In this document: positions 1-5,150 of the stretch, piece after piece | Layout: every line of letters starts with the position of its first letter | How positions within the stretch are numbered: the stretch's first letter is position 1 | The notes under the pieces: model-generated | Seen by the model: the letters and a program-made list of their open reading frames with translations, nothing else | Told to the model about the DNA's origin: nothing | Databases searched by the model: none | Program-made: the position numbers and the translations under genes | Assembly: GCA_029573365.1 (NCBI GenBank) | Contig: JAKQGD010000581.1 | Location: 1-5,197 of the forward strand | Origin: Bacteroidota bacterium | Lineage (GTDB): Bacteria; Bacteroidota; Bacteroidia; Chitinophagales; Saprospiraceae | DNA length: 5,197 nucleotides | Direction: 5' to 3'

Positions 1-148
1 AATACAAAATATGTATAATGCATCAATTTGTAAAAACCACATAGCCCACCGGTTTAAACCGTGGGTATGAATGGAATGCAAAATATGTATAATGCATCAA
101 TTTGTAAAAATCACATAGCCCACGGTTTAAACCGTGGGCTATGAGCGG
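1..148. repeat. Two tandem 74-nt units each with a 30-nt palindrome (REP-like)
   Basis: Units 1-74 and 75-148 are near-identical direct repeats with a period of 74. Each starts with an AT-rich segment (AAAATATGTATAATGC) and ends with a palindrome centred on TTTAAA. In the second unit, positions 114-143 are a perfect 30-nt palindrome (core CCCACGGTTTAAACCGTGGG). The first unit's version (40-69) carries one inserted C in the left arm and lacks one C in the right arm, so it forms the same stem with bulges. The other differences are a few substitutions (positions 4, 37, 71, 72). Palindromes of this type are common between genes in Bacteroidota and resemble REP elements mobilised by IS200-like TnpA_REP proteins. 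That link is inference, because no transposase is visible here. Confidence 0.8.
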
Positions 149-153
149 TCTTT

Positions 154-180
154 AAAATATGTATAATGGTTTTAACCATT
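154..180. repeat. Degenerate third partial copy of the 74-nt unit with a short dyad
   Basis: Positions 154-168 repeat the AAAATATGTATAATG that opens both upstream units. The sequence then departs from them and forms a different small dyad: AATGGTT (165-171) pairs with AACCATT (174-180) around a 2-nt centre. It looks like a truncated or decayed repeat unit. No function can be assigned. Confidence 0.5.
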
Positions 181-202
181 TACAGCAACCTGCATTAATT
201 TT

Positions 203-294
203 TGAGTGAGGGACAGAAGCGGCATCCCGATGTGTATCGGGATACAGCGGATGGCCCGACCGCGGCACGAAAGGGACGGGGGCACTCCCAAAAA
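203..294 (+). ncRNA. Structured intergenic element resembling Flavo-1-type RNA of Bacteroidota
   Basis: The block contains GAAGCGGCATCC (217-228), an 8-bp hairpin with arms ATCCCGAT (224-231) and ATCGGGAT (236-243) around loop GTGT, then AGCGGATGGCCCGACC (246-261). A G-rich stretch (273-283) follows and can pair with the CCCG run, and the block ends in CTCCCAAAAA. This order (AGCGGCATCC, variable hairpin, AGCGGAnnGCCCGACC, G-rich strand, A-run) recurs between genes in many Flavobacteria and other Bacteroidota. From memory it matches the predicted Flavo-1 RNA family, but the family name is a recollection and was not tested. The orientation follows the conserved strand. It ends about 100 nt before the promoter of the next gene, so it is more likely a free-standing transcript or repeat than a leader riboswitch. 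Confidence 0.45.
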
Positions 295-372
295 GGACGA
301 AACCTGGAAAACATGTAACCGTGGTGGCTTGTCAGAAAATCGTCAAAATTTGTGTTAATTTTGTAATTTTAA
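295..372. other. Gene-free spacer before the large gene
   Basis: No coding sequence, tRNA or strong structure is visible here. The only symmetry is a weak AT-rich inverted repeat, with CAAAATT (344-350) and AATTTTG (357-363) around a 6-nt centre. It lies just upstream of the proposed promoter. It could be an operator, but in AT-rich sequence it could also be chance. Confidence 0.4.
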
Positions 373-404
373 TTGTTTATCCGGCACTTATACCATTATA
401 TTTG
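373..404 (+). promoter_or_regulatory. Bacteroidota-type promoter of the GH13 gene
   Basis: TATATTTG at 397-404 is an exact match to the Bacteroidota -7 consensus TAnnTTTG. TTG at 373-375 lies 21 nt upstream, within the accepted spacing for the -33 TTG element. Transcription would begin around 408-412, leaving a leader of about 35 nt before the ATG at 444. No Shine-Dalgarno sequence precedes that ATG, and the leader is A/T-rich, as is usual in this phylum. Confidence 0.7.
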
Positions 405-443
405 TGTTATTGTCAGTATTACAATAAGTTATAACCTAATACC

Positions 444-3400
444 ATGAGACCACTGTTAGCCGGCATTTTTTTGTTTTTGTGTGTGGCTACCGTCAGCGGG
501 CAGATTGCTGCTATAGAGCCCAAGGTAGCGGGCCCTGATGACGAGATCACCCTAATCTTTGACGCAACCCAGGGAAACAAGGAGCTGGTGGGTGCTTCCA
601 AGGTGTATGTGCATCATGGTGTCGTGACTGACAATGTCAGCGGGACGGCCTGGAGATATGTCAAGGGCAACTGGGGCAAGGATGACGGGATAGGGGAGAT
701 GACGCGTGTGCCCGGTGAGACCGACAAATGGCAGCTGAAGATGGGTCCGTCGGTGAGGGCTTATTATGGGGTGCCTTCCGGCGAAAACATATTTAGGATT
801 GCCTGTGTGTTCAGGTCGGCAGACGGCAGCAAAAAAGGGACGATGAGCCCGGGCAATTTCCCGTGGGGCACGGTCACCTCTAACCTGGATTTATACCTTA
901 ATCTGAGCAACGACAACTACATAACCATAAAAAATCCTCTGGCAGCAGAGGGCTTCCATGAGGCTGGACAGCCCTTCAGCATACAGGGGGAGGCGTCGGC
1001 GACTGTCACCTCCATGAAACTTTTACTGGATACCGGCAGCGGATACCAGGAGGTGGCCTCTGTCACAGGGGGTAAAAACATATCCTTTAACTATATACCC
1101 ACCACATCTGTCGACCTGGGTATCAGGCTTACTGCCACAATAAATGGCAGCCCTCTGGAAGTGGCTAGGCGGTACAATCTCGTGGTGAGAAAGCAGACCC
1201 TAACCGCGGCACTGCCCACGGGTATGACGCAGGGGGTCAATTATGATGCCTCAGACCCTACAAAAGCCACCCTGGTGTTTTTGGCTCCATACAAGGAATT
1301 TGTGTATGCGGTGGGTGATTTTTCGGATTGGAAACTCAGGGAAGACCTACAGATGAAAAGGACGCCGGACAATCAGTATTACTGGATAGAGCTGACAGGA
1401 CTGGAACCAGGAAAGGATTATGTCTATCAGTACTGGATAGATGGCAAGTTAAAGATTGCCGATCCGTACACCAGACAAGTGGCCGATCCATGGAACGACA
1501 AATACATAGAACCTGCAGTTTTCCCTGGGCTGCCGGCATATAACCGCGAAGATCTGGGTATCGCCTCTGTGCTAAGGACAGGCCAGGCTGCTTACAGCTG
1601 GGATGTATCCGAAAGCCAGTGGCAGCGACCTGATGTCAATCACCTGGTGGTTTATGAACTGCATATAAGGGATTTTATCGCTTCTCATTCGTACAAGGAC
1701 TTGACAGATACACTTACGTACCTCAAACGACTGGGCGTCAATGCCATAGAACTGATGCCTGTCAGTGAGTTTGAGGGCAACGATTCGTGGGGGTATAACC
1801 CTTCTTTCTATTTTGCCGCTGACAAATATTACGGGACGGCAGACAAGCTCAAAAAATTTATAGAAACGGCACACAAAGAGGGCATGGCTGTGATACTGGA
1901 TATGGTGCTCAATCACAGTTTTGGCCAGAGTCCTATGGTGCAGATGTATTTTGAGGGTGGTAAACCAGCGGCCAACAATCCATGGTATAACCGCGAATAT
2001 GTGGGCCAGTACCAATGGGGCTATGACTTTAACCATGAAAGCCAGTACACTAAAAATTTTATAGACGATGTCAACCGATACTGGCTTGAAGAATTTCATT
2101 TTGACGGGTACAGGTTCGATTTTACCAAAGGTTTTACCAATTATGCTCCGGGAGGCAGCGTAGACGGATTTGACCAGTCAAGGATCAACATACTTAAAAG
2201 GATGGCTGATAAAATAAAGCAGGTCGACCCCAAGGCGTACATCATCCTGGAACACTGGTCGCCGGCAAACGAAGAAACACAGCTGGCATCTTATGGCATG
2301 AAGATGTGGCGAAATAAATCATACGATTTTGTTCCGGCCACCATAGGTACGCCGGTCAATGGCAGCTTTGGTTCCACAGACGCGACATCACACATCACAT
2401 TTTATAACAGTCATGACGAAAGGCGGATAGCCGAACACTGTCTCACCGAAGGATACAGCAATGGGGTGTATAATGTAAGGGACAGTCTGATTATGTTTGA
2501 AAGGGTCAAGATGGCTGCTGCTTTTATGTTTTTGCAGCCCGGCCCCAAGATGATGTGGCAGTTTGATGAGCTGGGATACGACATAGATATCAACTTCAAT
2601 GGGCGGATAGGCAGAAAACCGGCGGCCTGGGGTCCTACAAGTCTCAAATATTACAATAGCGTCAACAGGCAAAATATATACAAGGCTTATGCGGGTATCC
2701 TGGATGTAAGAAAACAAATAGGACCAGATAAGTTGGCATCAGCCATAAAAAATCACCAGCAGACTGGCGATACCAGGCGACTTAGTTACAATACCACTGG
2801 CACGGACCTGGTGGTGGTGGGCAATTTTGGACTGGTCAGCCGTAGCATCGATCCAAAGTTTACGCAAACAGGCAAGTGGTATGACTATTTCAGCGGTGAT
2901 TCTCTGGTGGTCACCAATGTAAGCACTCCTGTATCGCTCAAAGCCGGTGAATGGCATATTTATACTACAAAACGGCTTGCAAATGGTCAGCCTGGCGTAG
3001 TAAGTGATTATGAAAATCCCGTGACCATCTCGCCGTATCCGTTTAAGGGTTCGGATCAGATAAAAATCAGGTTTGATGCCAAAAAGGCATTTCCGGGTAC
3101 AACCGCTGGCCTTGTTGGAGCGGACAAGGTGTATATACATAGTGGCGTTATCATGGCAGGAGCGGGAAATAGCCTGACAAACGTTGTGGGCAACCTGACA
3201 GATGATGGTGTAGGGCAGATGACCAAGGTAGGAGAGGATCTGTGGGAAATAACGCTTACGCCAAATGTATACTATAATATTGCTCAGGGCAAAGAGATAC
3301 TTAAAATGGGCATGTGGTTTAGAAATGGTGACAATACACAGCGAGGTTATGGTTTTAGAAACAGTGTGATCTTTGCCGACGTCTTGTCGGATCTTCCTGT

Positions 3401-4070
3401 GGTGACCGTGAGTCCTGCCAGTTTTGATCAGAATACCGAAATCACCATCACCTTTAATGCAAGAGCAGGCAACCGTGAACTCATGGGGGCCGACAAGGTA
3501 TATCTGCACAGTGGCGTGGGCACCGTAGACACCCAGAATCCTCAGTCTACGGCCTGGAATAAAGTTGTAGGCAACTGGGGTACCGATGACGGTGTGGGAA
3601 AGATGACAAAGGTAGCAGGACAACAAGACATCTGGCAAATAAAACTGACGCCTAAAACTTATTACAACATGAACGCAGCCGAACATCCATACTGGCTCGG
3701 AGCGGTATTCCGCAATGCTGCTGGTAGCACCAAGGGTACGACCACTCCCGGTACCTATGATTTCGGGCTGGTGGCTTCAAATCTTGATTATTTCCTGAAA
3801 AACCAGCGAACAGTAGCTACAGGCGATGAATTTGTGGAAGAGATCAGAGTGTACCCAAATCCGGCATCATCGGGCTTGGTTTATGTCACAGGAATTGTCG
3901 GTAAAGCTAGCCTGAATATCACAGATGTCGCCGGTAAAATGGTGATGAGTTTGGAGGCAAATCTTTCTGAGCCTATCGACATTTCGGCACTTAATCCCGG
4001 ACTGTACTACCTCCGCATAAGCAAGGGAGAGGCCGCTATTGTGAGGACATTGGTGGTTTATGGCCGTTAG
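444..4070 (+). CDS. Secreted multidomain GH13 alpha-amylase-family enzyme with T9SS sorting domain
   Basis: Predicted extracellular glycoside hydrolase acting on alpha-glucans such as starch or glycogen, 1208 residues. Residues 1-19 form a signal peptide (hydrophobic core 4-15, likely cleavage at VSG|Q). Residues 20-154 are a beta-sandwich module that recurs near the C-terminus, and 155-265 look like an Ig-type domain. About 270-360 is CBM48-like, with VGDFSDW (290-296) and YQYWIDG (328-334). The GH13 barrel starts near YELHIRDF (404-411) and has ELMPVSEFEG (436-445). All four conserved regions are present: DMVLNH (486-491), DGYRFD (554-559, nucleophile D559), E603 as acid/base, and NSHD with D658. 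A beta domain ends near residue 845. Repeat modules follow at 858-980 and 985-1120, then a T9SS type A tail from about 1134 (VYPNP at 1136-1140). The ATG is supported by the signal peptide and the promoter 40 nt upstream. TAG is followed directly by an in-frame TGA. Exact specificity (amylase, pullulanase or branching type) cannot be settled from motifs. Confidence 0.93.
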   Translation: MRPLLAGIFLFLCVATVSGQIAAIEPKVAGPDDEITLIFDATQGNKELVGASKVYVHHGVVTDNVSGTAWRYVKGNWGKDDGIGEMTRVPGETDKWQLKMGPSVRAYYGVPSGENIFRIACVFRSADGSKKGTMSPGNFPWGTVTSNLDLYLNLSNDNYITIKNPLAAEGFHEAGQPFSIQGEASATVTSMKLLLDTGSGYQEVASVTGGKNISFNYIPTTSVDLGIRLTATINGSPLEVARRYNLVVRKQTLTAALPTGMTQGVNYDASDPTKATLVFLAPYKEFVYAVGDFSDWKLREDLQMKRTPDNQYYWIELTGLEPGKDYVYQYWIDGKLKIADPYTRQVADPWNDKYIEPAVFPGLPAYNREDLGIASVLRTGQAAYSWDVSESQWQRPDVNHLVVYELHIRDFIASHSYKDLTDTLTYLKRLGVNAIELMPVSEFEGNDSWGYNPSFYFAADKYYGTADKLKKFIETAHKEGMAVILDMVLNHSFGQSPMVQMYFEGGKPAANNPWYNREYVGQYQWGYDFNHESQYTKNFIDDVNRYWLEEFHFDGYRFDFTKGFTNYAPGGSVDGFDQSRINILKRMADKIKQVDPKAYIILEHWSPANEETQLASYGMKMWRNKSYDFVPATIGTPVNGSFGSTDATSHITFYNSHDERRIAEHCLTEGYSNGVYNVRDSLIMFERVKMAAAFMFLQPGPKMMWQFDELGYDIDINFNGRIGRKPAAWGPTSLKYYNSVNRQNIYKAYAGILDVRKQIGPDKLASAIKNHQQTGDTRRLSYNTTGTDLVVVGNFGLVSRSIDPKFTQTGKWYDYFSGDSLVVTNVSTPVSLKAGEWHIYTTKRLANGQPGVVSDYENPVTISPYPFKGSDQIKIRFDAKKAFPGTTAGLVGADKVYIHSGVIMAGAGNSLTNVVGNLTDDGVGQMTKVGEDLWEITLTPNVYYNIAQGKEILKMGMWFRNGDNTQRGYGFRNSVIFADVLSDLPVVTVSPASFDQNTEITITFNARAGNRELMGADKVYLHSGVGTVDTQNPQSTAWNKVVGNWGTDDGVGKMTKVAGQQDIWQIKLTPKTYYNMNAAEHPYWLGAVFRNAAGSTKGTTTPGTYDFGLVASNLDYFLKNQRTVATGDEFVEEIRVYPNPASSGLVYVTGIVGKASLNITDVAGKMVMSLEANLSEPIDISALNPGLYYLRISKGEAAIVRTLVVYGR
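501..905 (+). other. Repeat module 1 (N-terminal beta-sandwich domain of the GH13 protein)
   Basis: Residues 20-154. Signature features are ELVGASKVYVHHG, GNWG (75-78), KDDGIGEMTRV, a conserved Trp before QLKM, an AYYGV segment and an FRSADGSKKG turn, ending in SNLDLYL (146-152). The same series recurs at residues 985-1120 and, more diverged, at 858-980. The many aromatic residues and the pairing with a GH13 enzyme suggest a carbohydrate-binding or scaffold module. That role is inference; I do not recognise a named family with certainty. Confidence 0.7.
3015..3383 (+). other. Repeat module 2 (diverged C-terminal copy in the GH13 protein)
   Basis: Residues 858-980. It keeps LVGADKVYIHSGV, DDGVGQMTKV, LWEITLTP, YYNI and FRNGDN, so homology to the other two copies is clear. 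The GNWG tetrad is changed to GNLT (916-919), so L918 replaces the Trp. The module also has an insertion in the first strand-to-strand loop and ends earlier, lacking the SNLD tail. If the Trp belongs to a sugar-binding platform, this copy may have lost binding and serve as a spacer; that is inference. Confidence 0.7.
3396..3803 (+). other. Repeat module 3 (C-terminal copy closest to module 1)
   Basis: Residues 985-1120. It matches module 1 along its whole length: GNRELMGADKVYLHSGV against GNKELVGASKVYVHHGV, STAW, GNWG (1043-1046), DDGVGKMTKV, FRNAAGSTKGTTTPG, and ASNLDYFL at its end. The closer likeness to module 1 than to the adjacent module 2 suggests an older duplication of module 2, or copying of one outer module to the other end of the protein. 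Confidence 0.7.
3843..4067 (+). other. T9SS type A C-terminal sorting domain
   Basis: Residues 1134-1208 show the typical pattern: IRVYPNPASSGLVYV at the start, a central LNITDVAGKMV strand pair, and ISALNPGLYYLRIS near the end, with a short basic terminus. This domain directs Bacteroidota proteins through the type IX secretion machinery after Sec export, and it is normally cleaved off during cell-surface attachment or release. Confidence 0.92.
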
Positions 4071-4092
4071 TGATATATTCTAACCTGAAATA

Positions 4093-4173
4093 GATTTGGC
4101 CGCCTATCTTGTTGCCAAAAAGTCAAATCCTTCGTTGGAAAGCCTCGCCTGAGCAGGCAGCTTTCCGCCTGCT
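4093..4173. repeat. Overlapping inverted repeats downstream of the GH13 gene
   Basis: Several mutually exclusive stems lie here. GGAAAGC (4137-4143) pairs with GCTTTCC (4160-4166) and encloses GCCTG/CAGGC (4147-4151/4154-4158). Alternatively AGCAGGC (4152-4158) pairs with GCCTGCT (4167-4173). Upstream, TTTGGC (4095-4100) can pair with GCCAAA (4114-4119). No T-run follows, so this is not a classical Rho-independent terminator. It may be a decayed intergenic repeat or a processing or stability element at the 3' end of the GH13 transcript. The rest of this 284-nt gap holds only the next promoter. Confidence 0.5.
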
Positions 4174-4276
4174 AGCGGTATCTATTCTTGATTACCACTT
4201 ATGGGCATTCATTAAGCTAAAAGTTTAAATCGAATATATGTGTTTTCAGCCTTGATATTTGCCTTTTTGTCGAGGC

Positions 4277-4315
4277 AATATAAATGGTCAATTTATATTC
4301 CGTTTAGTATATTTG
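4277..4315 (+). promoter_or_regulatory. Promoter of the DUF1801 gene with an overlapping 9-bp dyad
   Basis: TATATTTG at 4308-4315 exactly matches the Bacteroidota -7 consensus TAnnTTTG and sits 39 nt before the ATG at 4355. No good -33 TTG occurs at the usual distance (the nearest is TGG at 4285-4287). That place is instead occupied by an inverted repeat, AATATAAAT (4277-4285) and ATTTATATT (4291-4299) around GGTCA. A regulator bound there would cover the -33 region, so an operator is plausible but unproven. The leader has no Shine-Dalgarno sequence. Confidence 0.6.
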
Positions 4316-4354
4316 TAAAATAATTATAAAAACGTCCATCAACCATACAACACC

Positions 4355-4819
4355 ATGCAAATACAGGCAAAAACGGTAGACGAATATGTAGAAAAGATTG
4401 AGGACCCCACAAAGCAGGAGGCCATAACAAGACTCAGGGAGGTAATACTCAAAAACATACCTGCTGGGTTTACTGAAACCATGTCTTATGGCATGATAGG
4501 GTATGTGGTACCCCACGAATTGTACCCTGCTGGTTACCATTGTGATCCGAAATTGCCTCTGCCATTTATCAATATTGCGGCTCAGAAAAATTTTGTGGCT
4601 GTATATCATATGGGCATCTATGCGGATCCGGATTTGCTGACATGGTTTACGGATGAACATGCTAAAAGAGTATCCGGCAAGCTTGACATGGGCAAAAGTT
4701 GTATTCGGTATAAACACGCTGACAAGATTCCTGTGGACCTGATCGGTGAGCTTGTAAGCAAGATGAGTCCACAGGATTGGGTAAACAAATACGAATGCCT
4801 GTACAGGCCTAAGAAATAA
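4355..4819 (+). CDS. DUF1801 domain-containing (YdhG-like) protein
   Basis: Small soluble protein of 154 residues with no signal peptide or membrane segment, so probably cytoplasmic. It shows the DUF1801 (PF08818) pattern: an N-terminal helical part (VDEYVEKIEDPTKQEAITRLREV), MSYGMIGYVVP (43-53), LPLPFINIAAQKNFVAVYHMG (67-87), the hallmark MGKSCIRYK (112-120), and a C-terminal helix after KIPVDLIGELVSKMSP. The family is usually described as having a frataxin-like fold, and Bacillus YdhG (Fra) has been linked to iron delivery. The function of this long Bacteroidota subgroup, with its HELYPAGYHCDPKLPLPF insert (54-71), is not established. The start is supported by the promoter 39 nt upstream and by the domain beginning at once. 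It is transcribed separately from the upstream GH13 gene, across a 284-nt gap. A 12-bp palindrome (4797-4808) lies in its last codons. Confidence 0.9.
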   Translation: MQIQAKTVDEYVEKIEDPTKQEAITRLREVILKNIPAGFTETMSYGMIGYVVPHELYPAGYHCDPKLPLPFINIAAQKNFVAVYHMGIYADPDLLTWFTDEHAKRVSGKLDMGKSCIRYKHADKIPVDLIGELVSKMSPQDWVNKYECLYRPKK

Positions 4820-4840
4820 TTGGCGAGTGTATTTACGGTA

Positions 4841-4982
4841 CCGCTCCGCTGGAGCTCGAATGGCATTGATTAAATAATGTTCTATTCATATCCCGCTCCG
4901 CTGGGGCTCGAATGGCAATGATTAAATAATGTTCTATTCATATCCCGCTCCTCTGGAGCTCGAGTGGCAATGAATAATAATG
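4841..4982. repeat. Tandem array of a 52-nt hairpin-bearing unit (three copies)
   Basis: Units start at 4841, 4893 and 4945, an exact period of 52. The first two differ at only two positions of 52; the third follows the consensus for about 37 nt and then decays. Each unit opens with a 5-bp stem and 3-nt loop: GCTCC-GCT-GGAGC (4843-4855), GCTCC-GCT-GGGGC (4895-4907, one G-U pair) and GCTCC-TCT-GGAGC (4947-4959). The first hairpin begins 23 nt after the stop codon of the DUF1801 gene. The unit resembles dispersed intergenic repeats of Bacteroidota. There are no spacers of the CRISPR kind. Confidence 0.85.
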
Positions 4983-5057
4983 GATATTTTATAGACTATT
5001 TTAATTTTGATAGCAGATGTAGCCATAAAAACCCTGAAAGAGATAAAAATATTGGTA
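4983..5057. other. AT-rich gene-free spacer between repeats
   Basis: No open reading frame of note, RNA gene or clear structure is visible between the third 52-nt unit and the GAAA-loop hairpin. Confidence 0.5.
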
Positions 5058-5079
5058 ACCACGGGTGAAAACCCGTGGT
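5058..5079. repeat. 9-bp hairpin with GAAA tetraloop (REP-like)
   Basis: ACCACGGGT (5058-5066) and ACCCGTGGT (5071-5079) are perfect complements around loop GAAA, a stable GNRA-type tetraloop if transcribed on the + strand. The arm is related to the palindromes near the window start, which share the CCACGG/CCGTGG core, so both probably belong to one broad Bacteroidota REP-like group. Without a following T-run it is not a standard terminator. Confidence 0.7.
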
Positions 5080-5099
5080 AAAATGAGACATTAAGCTAA

Positions 5100-5146
5100 G
5101 TTTTGGCGAGATTTTTGCTTAAAAATTGCAAAAATCATGACAAAAC
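5100..5146. repeat. 47-nt AT-rich imperfect inverted repeat
   Basis: GTTTTG (5100-5105) pairs with CAAAAC (5141-5146). Inside, ATTTTTGC (5111-5118) pairs with GCAAAAAT (5128-5135) around a 9-nt loop, with a partly paired internal section between the two stems. It lies between the GAAA-loop hairpin and the fourth 52-nt unit. It may be a transcript-end structure or another small repeat element. No function can be read from it. Confidence 0.6.
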
Positions 5147-5150
5147 AATA

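Noticed and set aside
471..485. Lipoprotein signal at Cys13 of the GH13 protein
   Set aside because: The residues before Cys13 (Leu-Phe-Leu) do not fit a lipobox, which needs a small residue at -1. Cleavage before Gln20 as an ordinary signal peptide fits better.
1572..2099. A 175-codon open frame on the minus strand
   Set aside because: It is antisense to the GH13 catalytic core, where the + strand encodes well-conserved motifs. No independent support was seen.
2739..3686. A 315-codon open frame on the minus strand
   Set aside because: It lies wholly inside the GH13 gene, opposite its repeat modules, and its translation is rich in Cys, His and Arg with no recognisable domain. It is a shadow of the real gene.
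4137..4173. Rho-independent terminator for the GH13 gene
   Set aside because: Stems are present but no T-run follows either of them, so it was recorded only as inverted repeats.
4304..4866. Minus-strand open frames of 137 and 82 codons over the DUF1801 gene
   Set aside because: They overlap a well-supported + strand gene with clear family motifs. The antisense translations show no recognisable domain.
4210..5100. Shared CATTAAGCTAA at 4210-4220 and 5089-5099
   Set aside because: An 11-nt match in 5 kb of AT-rich DNA is expected by chance, and the flanks agree only loosely.
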